Below are positions 1-5,131 of a stretch of DNA of 8,856 nucleotides, piece after piece. Source of the DNA: Pseudomonadota bacterium. GTDB taxonomy: Bacteria > Pseudomonadota > Gammaproteobacteria > Pseudomonadales > Pseudohongiellaceae. Each line of letters starts with the position of its first letter. Positions within the stretch are counted from its first letter, which is position 1. The stretch covers positions 1 through 8,856 of the forward strand of contig JADFOC010000073.1 in NCBI GenBank assembly GCA_022563075.1, read 5' to 3'. The notes under the pieces were generated by a model. It made no database searches and had not been told where the DNA came from. It saw only the letters and a program-made list of their open reading frames with translations. The translations under genes were made by a program, and so were the position numbers.

Positions 1-2
1 GA

Positions 3-1340
3 TTACCGGAACATATCCTGCAATATCTGCGGGGTGACGATGATGCGGCGATGGAGGCAGGCTTCGAAGATGTATTCGCTTCTCTGGATGAGATGAGCGG
101 TGTCGAACTGGAAACTGACACGGACGATGACGACGAAAGCCTCGCGGCTACTTCTGCAATTATTCAATTAGTAAATAGAATTATTACTGAGGCAGATCGA
201 TTGGGCGCATCGGACATCCATATTGAACCAGGCAAGGATAACGCCCCCGGCGGTGTGAGAATCCGGGTGGATGGTATCTGCCGCAATTTATTGAGCATTC
301 CAAGGGAACACTGCGCGGCACTAGTCGCTCGGGTCAAGGTGATATCACGGCTGAACATTGCCGAAAGGCGATTGCCGCAGGACGGTAAATGTAAGCTGAA
401 GATTCGGGGTAAATCACTGGAGCTGCGGGTTGCCACGATACCTACCGTCCAAGGCGAGAGCGCGGTGATGCGTCTGTTGTCCGCCGGCAGTGCCATGCCC
501 TTGGATAAAATGAATCTAAGCAAGAGAAACCACGAGAAGATTATTGAGCTATCCTCGCGCCCCCATGGTCTGTTTCTGGTTGTTGGTCCCACTGGATCGG
601 GTAAGACCACAACCTTGCATGCCGTGCTTGGCCATATCAACAAGCCAGAACGCAAGATCTGGACCGCGGAAGACCCGGTGGAGATTACGCAACCAGGATT
701 ACAGCAAGTGCAGATGTTGCCGAAGATCAATTTTACTTTCGCCACCGCAATGCGCGCGTTTCTTCGTGCTGACCCCGATGTGATATTGATTGGTGAGATG
801 CGTGACCATGAAACGGCCAGCATTGTGATCGAAGCCTCTCTGACCGGCCACCTGGTGCTCTCCACACTGCACACCAACTCGGCACCGGAAACCATCACCC
901 GATTGCTGGATCTTGGTCTGGATCCGGTGAATTTCTCAGACGCCTTACTCGGCGTGCTGGCACAACGTCTGATGCGTACCCTCTGTGGAAAATGTAAAAC
1001 CCCCTACAAACCAGACCAGAAAGAACTCGATCATCTAGTGGACGCATACGGCCGTGAACAGTTCATGGAACTTGGCTATGACCTGGACAACATCGAATTG
1101 ATGGGCGCCATCGGTTGCAATGATTGCGGTGATACAGGCTATAAAGGTCGAACCGGTATCCATGAATTGTTGTTAGGCACCGAGAAATTGCAGGGCATGA
1201 TCTACAATAAAGCCGATTTAGAGGCAATTAAGAAGCAGGCCGTTATAGACGGCCTGATCACCATGCGGCAAGATGGTATTCACAAGATTTTCATGGGCCT
1301 GAGCGATTATCAGCAGCTGCTGCGGGTGGTCGGAGAATAA
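3..1340 (+). CDS. GspE/PilB-family secretion or pilus assembly ATPase (5'-partial)
   Basis: This is a hexameric cytoplasmic ATPase of the kind that powers type II secretion or type IV pilus extension. The frame is open from base 3 with no stop, so the first ATG in view (base 51) is probably internal and the N-terminal domain lies outside the window. Counting from that Met, an acidic linker (22-30) precedes the conserved stretch with A-S-D-I-H-I-E-P (53-60). Then come Walker A GPTGSGKTTT (179-188), the Asp box with TAEDPVE (205-211), Walker B around DPDVILIGEMRD (241-252) and the His box STLHT (271-275). Two CxxC pairs (C312/C315 and C356/C359) form the zinc site typical of GspE and PilB and absent from PilT. 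The frame ends in TAA. No other pilus or secretion gene is visible here, so I cannot choose between PilB, MshE and GspE. The next gene is over 500 bp away, so this is the end of its transcription unit in view. Confidence 0.93.
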   Translation, partial: LPEHILQYLRGDDDAAMEAGFEDVFASLDEMSGVELETDTDDDDESLAATSAIIQLVNRIITEADRLGASDIHIEPGKDNAPGGVRIRVDGICRNLLSIPREHCAALVARVKVISRLNIAERRLPQDGKCKLKIRGKSLELRVATIPTVQGESAVMRLLSAGSAMPLDKMNLSKRNHEKIIELSSRPHGLFLVVGPTGSGKTTTLHAVLGHINKPERKIWTAEDPVEITQPGLQQVQMLPKINFTFATAMRAFLRADPDVILIGEMRDHETASIVIEASLTGHLVLSTLHTNSAPETITRLLDLGLDPVNFSDALLGVLAQRLMRTLCGKCKTPYKPDQKELDHLVDAYGREQFMELGYDLDNIELMGAIGCNDCGDTGYKGRTGIHELLLGTEKLQGMIYNKADLEAIKKQAVIDGLITMRQDGIHKIFMGLSDYQQLLRVVGE

Positions 1341-1534
1341 GCGTAGCCCTTCTCGTTGGCCGACCCTACGATCGATAAATTCCTGTGTTTGGTGGGCGTC
1401 ATTGTCGGTTGTAGAGCCAAAAGTGTCGGCTGGTCCACAACTTTGGTTTGATCCAGTTCATAGTCTTGGCATTTCCCTTTCCCTACCTCAATGTCCTTGC
1501 TCTATAGTTAGCATAGGGCAGTTCTGATCAAGTA

Positions 1535-1553
1535 TTCGATGATTTAGTGTGGC
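1535..1553 (+). repeat. 19-bp intergenic motif, copy 1
   Basis: TTCGATGATTTAGTGTGGC here and TTCAATGGTTTAGTGTGGC at 3039-3057 agree at 17 of 19 positions, including an unbroken 11-mer. Both copies lie in gene gaps in the same orientation. The function is unknown; it could be a shared binding site. Confidence 0.4.
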
Positions 1554-1564
1554 CTGAAGCGTGC

Positions 1565-1579
1565 TTGCGCCAGGCGCAA
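1565..1579. repeat. Inverted repeat TTGCGCC-A-GGCGCAA
   Basis: Seven-base arms are perfectly complementary about one central A. In RNA this gives a six-pair stem with a three-base loop, and in DNA it looks like an operator for a dimeric regulator. No T run follows, so it is not a simple terminator. The palindrome TGCCGGCA begins three bases further on. Confidence 0.5.
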
Positions 1580-1664
1580 TCTGCCGGCAAAACTCGCGCT
1601 TCCCGCTGACGCGGCTCACCTACATCCAGGCAGGCGATGGTGGTAGTCCTTAGAAGGGCTTGCA

Positions 1665-1853
1665 ATGACGCAGAAACGCGCAGCACGGGGCAGCAGGGCC
1701 CCGCACAGCGGCTATGTATTTGTTGGTGACCTTTTCACGGTGCAGAGATTACGTCGCGGCAGCCACCCTGATCGACGACGGTTCTGCCAGCTAAAGCGAT
1801 TGAATACTCGAGCAGCGGTCCTGAAAACGTTTTTAGATGCCGTAGAGGTGTGA
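1665..1853 (+). CDS. Possible small Arg-rich protein, 62 aa (doubtful)
   Basis: I do not recognise this product, and it may not be real. In favour: AAGGG (1654-1658) sits six bases before the ATG, which is well-placed Shine-Dalgarno spacing. The TGA stop (1851-1853) also falls two bases before the ATG of the 107-aa membrane protein at 1856, an arrangement that allows translational coupling. Against: the composition is very rich in Arg, with R-R-R and R-L-R-R runs and no clear hydrophobic core or domain, as often happens when GC-rich noncoding DNA is read in the wrong frame. The coding strand also carries a six-pair all-GC hairpin (1686-1703) near its start. It could be a leader ORF for the downstream gene instead of a functional protein. 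Confidence 0.3.
   Translation: MTQKRAARGSRAPHSGYVFVGDLFTVQRLRRGSHPDRRRFCQLKRLNTRAAVLKTFLDAVEV
1686..1703 (+). repeat. GC-only hairpin CGGGGC/GCCCCG
   Basis: Six consecutive GC pairs (1686-1691 with 1698-1703) enclose a six-base loop, AGCAGG. The stem lies inside the doubtful 62-codon ORF, about 20 bases after its ATG. No U tract follows, so it is not a classical terminator. It could act as an RNA structure in the leader of the 107-aa gene. Confidence 0.45.
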
Positions 1854-1855
1854 CT

Positions 1856-2179
1856 ATGCAACGCGAAGATCGTGCTATTAAACCGTTTGTTACGGGTGCT
1901 GTAATTTTCCTTACCCTGGGAATTGCGATCGCGAATGAAACCCTCTCGCGTTTCGGCTTGGAAGGTAATTACCTCCTGGTATTCTCGGTAGCCTTCATCC
2001 TGGCCGCAATTCTATTAAGCAGAAACATTTTGATGCTGGGGGTGATCCTGTCAGGTGTGGTTGCAATCAATCTGCCAGATGCAAGCTTGCTGCGTTATGG
2101 TCTGGATCGAGATGTGCTATTAGCGGCAGTTTGTGCGCTCATCCTGGTCCCATCGATCTATGAACTGATCACAAAATAA
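1856..2179 (+). CDS. Small four-helix inner-membrane protein, 107 aa, unknown function
   Basis: I do not recognise the family. The ATG at 1856 is preferred because AGAGG (1844-1848) is seven bases upstream. The in-frame GTG at 1850 would leave almost no spacing. The protein begins with a charged segment, MQREDRAIKP. Four hydrophobic stretches follow at about residues 11-26, 39-54, 58-73 and 87-102, joined by short loops, with a short Lys-ending tail. This points to an integral inner-membrane protein with no sizeable soluble domain. There are no catalytic-looking motifs, and the single Cys (about residue 93) lies in the last helix. Translation may be coupled to the 62-codon ORF upstream. The gene stops in TAA and faces the convergent 152-aa gene 26 bases away. 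The length and even hydrophobicity make a real gene likely. Confidence 0.7.
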   Translation: MQREDRAIKPFVTGAVIFLTLGIAIANETLSRFGLEGNYLLVFSVAFILAAILLSRNILMLGVILSGVVAINLPDASLLRYGLDRDVLLAAVCALILVPSIYELITK

Positions 2180-2205
2180 GCCGTGGACGCTGTCAGAATT
2201 TCTGT

Positions 2206-2664
2206 TTATAACAGCAGAAGATCTGCTTGAATGCTGTAGGCTGTGAATTGCCATTTCCCCTGTTGGTACACCATTTTCAAGATTACCTTGGCGGTATTGC
2301 CGGAAAATATCAGATCGATCTCATAGCTGGCCGTAGGCGGTCTACGGCTAAAAGGGAACAGTGTCACATCGGTACCGCCTACAATGGCAGCTATGGATTC
2401 CACCGGGCCCATGCTCCGTTGTACTGAACTAAGATAGGTAATGAGTGTCTCGGCCGACATTTGCTCGAGAAGATCCCGATGGGCATGGTCCACGAGCTGT
2501 TGCGCCGTTTCGCTGGTGAAGACGGCTTCCGTGGTGGCAATGGCTAATTGCTGGCTACTGCTGTCCAGCTGGCTTCTGCGGAATATTCCCCAGCCTAACA
2601 GGGATACAATAACCAGCAATGCCAGCAAGAAACTACGGGTGAACAAAGCGCTGCGGTGACTCAT
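2206..2664 (-). CDS. Membrane-anchored protein, 152 aa, unknown function
   Basis: I do not recognise this protein. An N-terminal positively charged segment (SHRSALFTR) is followed by one strong hydrophobic helix at about residues 11-28, ending in F-R-R. I read it as an uncleaved anchor with the rest in the periplasm. Residues 35-85 look helical and polar. Residues 112-150 alternate hydrophobic and polar positions (YEIDLIF, AKVILKMVYQQGKWQF), suggesting a small antiparallel sheet like those of cystatin/NTF2-like periplasmic domains, which is inference only. There is no Cys, lipobox or catalytic motif. The start is the only Met near the hydrophobic helix, although no good Shine-Dalgarno precedes it. 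A sigma70-like promoter lies about 50 bp upstream. It converges with the 107-aa membrane gene. Confidence 0.68.
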   Translation of the reverse strand: MSHRSALFTRSFLLALLVIVSLLGWGIFRRSQLDSSSQQLAIATTEAVFTSETAQQLVDHAHRDLLEQMSAETLITYLSSVQRSMGPVESIAAIVGGTDVTLFPFSRRPPTASYEIDLIFSGNTAKVILKMVYQQGKWQFTAYSIQADLLLL

Positions 2665-2711
2665 GATATTAAAGGACGGCAGGACTAAAAAAAGCTTTAT
2701 GACCGAACGGT

Positions 2712-2739
2712 ATTATAGAGTGAAAAACTTCAATGAAAA
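2712..2739 (-). promoter_or_regulatory. Probable sigma70 promoter of the 152-aa gene
   Basis: On the minus strand, TTTTCA (2739-2734, 4 of 6 to the -35 consensus) is followed after 16 bp by a perfect TATAAT (2717-2712). Transcription would start near 2705, giving a leader of about 40 nt before the ATG at 2664. Confidence 0.5.
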
Positions 2740-2789
2740 CAGTTATAAGCAAGACGGTTAATTTTTTCCCGCGCGTTTTACTCGATAAT

Positions 2790-2798
2790 TTATGCACA
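2790..2798 (+). promoter_or_regulatory. DnaA box TTATGCACA
   Basis: This is an exact match to TTATNCACA, the E. coli DnaA 9-mer consensus. It lies alone about 170 bp left of the main cluster and close to the first GATC site at 2812. Confidence 0.5.
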
Positions 2799-2899
2799 AA
2801 ATCAACATGGTGATCATAAAAGCCCTAAAAACAGCAGGTTTTATTTTTGTCCGATCCTTCTAAAACAAATAAGTCGTTGATAGTTAAAAGATTATGGGT

Positions 2900-2918
2900 T
2901 TGATCAAAAATTGATCAA
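2900..2918. repeat. Two TTGATCAA palindromes separated by AAA
   Basis: The 8-base palindrome TTGATCAA occurs twice (2900-2907 and 2911-2918). Each copy carries a GATC, 11 bp apart or about one helical turn. Read on the minus strand, the segment GATC-AATTTTT resembles the GATC-plus-T-run pattern of the E. coli origin 13-mers. FNR half-sites (TTGAT/ATCAA) are present, but the spacing does not fit a standard FNR box. Confidence 0.5.
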
Positions 2919-2967
2919 CTTGAGTCACCGGGGCGTCATTTCAAGCTTACAGCGATTTTTTTAAGAA

Positions 2968-3002
2968 TTATGCACCGACTTATCCACAGAATCTGTGGAA
3001 AA
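2968..3002. promoter_or_regulatory. Cluster of three DnaA-box-like 9-mers
   Basis: TTATGCACC (2968-2976, one mismatch) and TTATCCACA (2980-2988, exact, identical to E. coli R1/R4 boxes) run in the same direction with a three-base gap. TTTTCCACA on the opposite strand (3002-2994) fits the relaxed consensus. The last two form an inverted pair that is itself a hairpin, CCACAGA-A-TCTGTGG (2984-2998). A T-rich block lies immediately to the left. Confidence 0.5.
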
Positions 3003-3016
3003 AAATAATCCAGTCT

Positions 3017-3032
3017 GCAATTTTGAAATTGC
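3017..3032. repeat. Inverted repeat GCAATTT-TG-AAATTGC
   Basis: Perfect seven-base arms flank two bases. It is AT-centred and operator-like, 14 bp to the right of the DnaA-box cluster. No gene ends upstream on this strand, so a terminator role is unlikely. Confidence 0.45.
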
Positions 3033-3038
3033 TGTTTG

Positions 3039-3057
3039 TTCAATGGTTTAGTGTGGC
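3039..3057 (+). repeat. 19-bp intergenic motif, copy 2
   Basis: TTCAATGGTTTAGTGTGGC differs at only two positions from the copy at 1535-1553. It lies about 160 bp upstream of the 211-aa gene. The 9-mer TGGTCCACA is also shared by the same two gaps (1431-1439 and 3188-3196). Confidence 0.4.
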
Positions 3058-3219
3058 TAGTTTATTAAGCTTATGACAAAGGGTATTAAGCGGCAGCGTT
3101 TTTATCTCGGAATTTTCCATGATAGTCGATTTGCTCCCGGTTTCTTCCCTGGCTAATGATGCCGCCGTGGGACCAATTGTGCTATGTTGGTCCACACAGT
3201 TCTGTGATAGCAGTATTTA

Positions 3220-3855
3220 ATGATCGAGCTAACCGGCGATATTCCTTTCTTGTGGCGGCTTAGTGCCGAGAGCAGTGAAGGCTACTGTTCGGTGTCTATG
3301 GTGGTGCCCGGTTCAGCCGATACGGAAGTAAACGACCTCACCATAGAAACCAGTGTACAGAGCCTTCCCTCGGACAGCACCCGCTCGGAAAAAGAAGAGA
3401 CCCTGGAATGGAATTCCGAAGATATCAGTCTGTTCCTGAAGCTAGTTAATCAGAAACACCTGAGTAATAATCAGCCAATCTCAGAAACCGTGCGTGTTGA
3501 CCTCACCGATCCCGACATTGTTGACATTATTCATGTGGTTGCCGCGGCGGGATTTGGCGTAGCTTATAGCTCCTATGGCCTGCTGCAGCAAGCAGAAGGT
3601 CAGTATCCTGCGCACGATTGTGAGATTGGTGCACTTGCATCCCTCAATACCGTGAGCGGCTTTAAAGCCTGTATCGTGGTGGATGTTGCAGATGATGATG
3701 TGGTGTGCGTATTACTGGATGATATCGATGTGCGCTCAGTCGGCGAATATGATTGTTTGAGTCGGCATGACCTGTTGTTGGTTAGACGCATCGATATCTT
3801 GCATCCAGAGTTTGCGGAAGACAAAGTCAAACCAACCAGCACTATCTTGCACTAG
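3220..3855 (+). CDS. Acidic 211-aa protein of unknown function
   Basis: I do not recognise this protein. It has no signal peptide or membrane helix and is strongly acidic, so a soluble cytoplasmic protein is the best reading. Residues 30-65 look low-complexity and polar (S-D-S-T-R-S-E-K-E-E) and may be a linker. Residues 90-165 alternate hydrophobic and acidic segments (VRVDLTDPDIVDIIHVV and VVDVADDDVVCVLLDDIDV), suggesting an alpha/beta domain with Asp-rich strand ends. Four Cys are scattered without a metal-binding pattern. The start is the first ATG after an in-frame TAG at 3208. No Shine-Dalgarno is evident, so a leaderless or weakly initiated mRNA, or an internal start at 3298, is possible. 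The gene stops in TAG and converges with the APS-kinase gene 40 bases away. Its long upstream gap holds the DnaA boxes, so DnaA-linked control is conceivable. Confidence 0.65.
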   Translation: MIELTGDIPFLWRLSAESSEGYCSVSMVVPGSADTEVNDLTIETSVQSLPSDSTRSEKEETLEWNSEDISLFLKLVNQKHLSNNQPISETVRVDLTDPDIVDIIHVVAAAGFGVAYSSYGLLQQAEGQYPAHDCEIGALASLNTVSGFKACIVVDVADDDVVCVLLDDIDVRSVGEYDCLSRHDLLLVRRIDILHPEFAEDKVKPTSTILH

Positions 3856-3881
3856 CAAAATCGAAATCCGCAACTTGATCT

Positions 3882-3895
3882 GGTGCCGAGGCGCC
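3882..3895. repeat. Short hairpin between convergent genes
   Basis: GGTGC and GCGCC can pair (five pairs, one G-U) around a CGAG loop, in the 40-bp space between two convergent stops. No U tract follows on either strand, so it is at most a weak termination or 3'-end stabilising structure. Confidence 0.25.
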
Positions 3896-5086
3896 CTATT
3901 TACCTGCCGCGTTTAGGTGAGCAATAATGGTGTCTGCAGCTTGCTCTGCGGAAACAGACTCGGTGTCTATATGAAGTTCGGGATTTAACGGTGGTTCATA
4001 GGGACTATCGAAGCCGGTAAAATTTTTAATTTCTCCGCGCCTGGCTTTCTTGTACAGACCCTTGGGATCCCTCTGTTCACAAACTTCCAAGCTGGTATCG
4101 ATAAAGATTTCCACAAATTCATCCTCCGCAAATAGCGAGCGTGCCATTTCTCGTTCTGCCTTGAATGGAGAGATAAAACTGATTATTACAATCAAACCAG
4201 CATCTAACATCAGTTTCGCCATCTCCGCGACGCGGCGAATATTTTCAACTCGATCAGCATCGGTGAAGCCTAGATCCTTGTTTAGCCCATGGCGAACATT
4301 GTCACCGTCGAGTAAATAGGGATGCTTCGAGTCTGCCACTAGCTTTTTTTCCACCAAATTTGCGATAGTAGATTTTCCGGATGCTGACAAGCCGGTTAGC
4401 CATAGCACACAGGGCGTCTGTTGCTTAATGGCGGCGCGGCTTAACTTGTCAACATCGAGCGCCTGCCAATGGACATTGCTGGCGCGACGCAAGCCGTGTT
4501 GGATTTCTCCCTTAGCCAGAGTGGCGCCGGTTCTCTTATCCAGCAATTCAAACTTCGAAGTCTCAGGATTGACTGCAACGGGATCGAATACGATAGCTGC
4601 CGTTAGGGCCATATTGCAGATCCCGGATTCTCCGGTCTGCAGCGTATTGGCGGCGATGTGTTGGCCGCTAGCTTGGTCGAGCCGATACTTGAGCTTGCTA
4701 ATGCTGGCAATGGTGTTTCCGTTCACCGTCACCAATTGATAGGATCGCCCGGGTAGTAATTCGTCCCGACCCTGCCAGTTTAGCTTCGCCTCAAACTGGT
4801 CCGCGACTTCAGGTCTGGCGTCTGCCGGTGCGATAATATTGCCCACCGACAGTGGCAGCATGTCAGTTAGTTCGATGGTCAGCGTGGCTGGCCCTGCTGC
4901 ACTGTCACGGGTTTCCCCTTCACTAAAGATGTTGCGAACCTGTGAGAGCTGCCCAGAAGTCGCTATGACAATCCTATCGCCTGTGTGCAAGTCGCCGGTT
5001 AAGAGGTCGCCTCGCAGTTGATTCGATGCCGATATCGCGGTTACGTGAAACCGCATCGGTGGGGTGTCGATATTTCCTGATGTCAC
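3896..5086 (-). CDS. cysC: Adenylylsulfate (APS) kinase fused to CysN domains II-III, lacking the GTPase domain
   Basis: The C-terminal half (about residues 224-396) is an APS kinase that makes PAPS from APS and ATP. It shows Walker A GLSASGKST (232-240), DGDNVRHGL (260-268), ISPFKAER (305-312) with the Ser matching E. coli CysC Ser109, and KGLYKKARRGE-KNFTG (342-358). The N-terminal part (11-200) follows the beta-barrel domains II and III of CysN: MRFHVTAI where CysN has MRFPVQYV, then LRGDLLTGDLHTGDRI, IELTD and GRSYQL. The G domain that should precede them in CysN or CysN-CysC (NodQ type) is absent, because the dehydrogenase occupies that DNA. I chose GTG at 5086 because AAGGA (5098-5094) lies seven bases upstream. 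This gives 396 aa; the longer frame from 5176 overlaps the dehydrogenase. No CysD or complete CysN is in view. It may supply PAPS for sulfation or assimilation. Confidence 0.9.
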   Translation of the reverse strand: MTSGNIDTPPMRFHVTAISASNQLRGDLLTGDLHTGDRIVIATSGQLSQVRNIFSEGETRDSAAGPATLTIELTDMLPLSVGNIIAPADARPEVADQFEAKLNWQGRDELLPGRSYQLVTVNGNTIASISKLKYRLDQASGQHIAANTLQTGESGICNMALTAAIVFDPVAVNPETSKFELLDKRTGATLAKGEIQHGLRRASNVHWQALDVDKLSRAAIKQQTPCVLWLTGLSASGKSTIANLVEKKLVADSKHPYLLDGDNVRHGLNKDLGFTDADRVENIRRVAEMAKLMLDAGLIVIISFISPFKAEREMARSLFAEDEFVEIFIDTSLEVCEQRDPKGLYKKARRGEIKNFTGFDSPYEPPLNPELHIDTESVSAEQAADTIIAHLNAAGK

Positions 5087-5093
5087 TCTGTGT

Positions 5094-5098
5094 TCCTT
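5094..5098 (-). promoter_or_regulatory. Shine-Dalgarno deciding the GTG start of the APS-kinase fusion
   Basis: AAGGA on the minus strand lies seven bases before the GTG (5086-5084). No comparable site precedes the upstream ATG at 5176. The GTG start also removes a 47-bp overlap with the dehydrogenase. Confidence 0.65.
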
Positions 5099-5100
5099 CC

Positions 5101-5131
5101 AGCACCTCAACTTGGCCTCGGTCGAGGTGCT
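5101..5131 (-). repeat. Intercistronic hairpin with two competing pairings
   Basis: AGCACCTC (5101-5108) and GAGGTGCT (5124-5131) form a perfect 8-bp inverted repeat with a 15-base loop. The GAGG part can pair instead with CCTC (5116-5119) in a smaller hairpin. The structure overlaps the dehydrogenase stop codon and ends three bases before the Shine-Dalgarno of the APS-kinase gene. It could affect translation or mRNA processing between the two genes. Confidence 0.45.

Larger units (their letters stand above)
1341..1664. other. Intergenic region with inverted repeats, no supported gene
   Basis: A 324-bp gap lies between the ATPase stop and the doubtful 62-codon ORF. I see no convincing sigma70 promoter, tRNA or rho-independent terminator. 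A CGTAG/CTACG pair (1342-1346 with 1366-1370) just after the ATPase stop is short, has a 19-nt loop and no T run. The gap holds a 15-base near-perfect palindrome (1565-1579), the 8-bp palindrome TGCCGGCA (1582-1589), and one copy of a 19-bp motif that recurs in the 2665-3219 gap. Confidence 0.6.
2665..3219. other. AT-rich intergenic region with DnaA boxes, GATC sites and palindromes
   Basis: This is a 555-bp gap between two divergent genes, visibly richer in A and T than its surroundings and with no supported ORF. It contains the exact DnaA boxes TTATGCACA (2790-2798) and TTATCCACA (2980-2988), the one-mismatch TTATGCACC (2968-2976), and TTTTCCACA on the minus strand (3002-2994), which fits the relaxed TTWTNCACA consensus. 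GATC occurs at 2812, 2853, 2902 and 2913. An AT block (2955-2971) adjoins the boxes. Other palindromes are at 3017-3032 and 3195-3206. The combination resembles a DnaA-bound locus such as an origin or titration site, but dnaA, dnaN, rpmH, gidA/mnmG and mioC are not seen nearby. The promoter of the 152-aa gene lies in its left end. Confidence 0.5.

Noticed and set aside
164..898. Long minus-strand open frame (244 aa) opposite the ATPase
   Set aside because: It is antisense to strongly conserved ATPase motifs and its translation has no recognisable domain.
1342..1370. Possible terminator after the ATPase gene (CGTAG/CTACG)
   Set aside because: Only five pairs, a 19-base loop and no T run after it.
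2213..2227. Hairpin AGCAGA-AGA-TCTGCT at the 3' end of the 152-aa gene
   Set aside because: A perfect stem, but inside coding sequence with no U tract on either strand, so not supportable as a bidirectional terminator.
2900..2918. FNR/CRP-type binding site
   Set aside because: TTGAT and ATCAA half-sites occur, but the spacing is not the four bases of an FNR box; two TTGATCAA palindromes describe it better.
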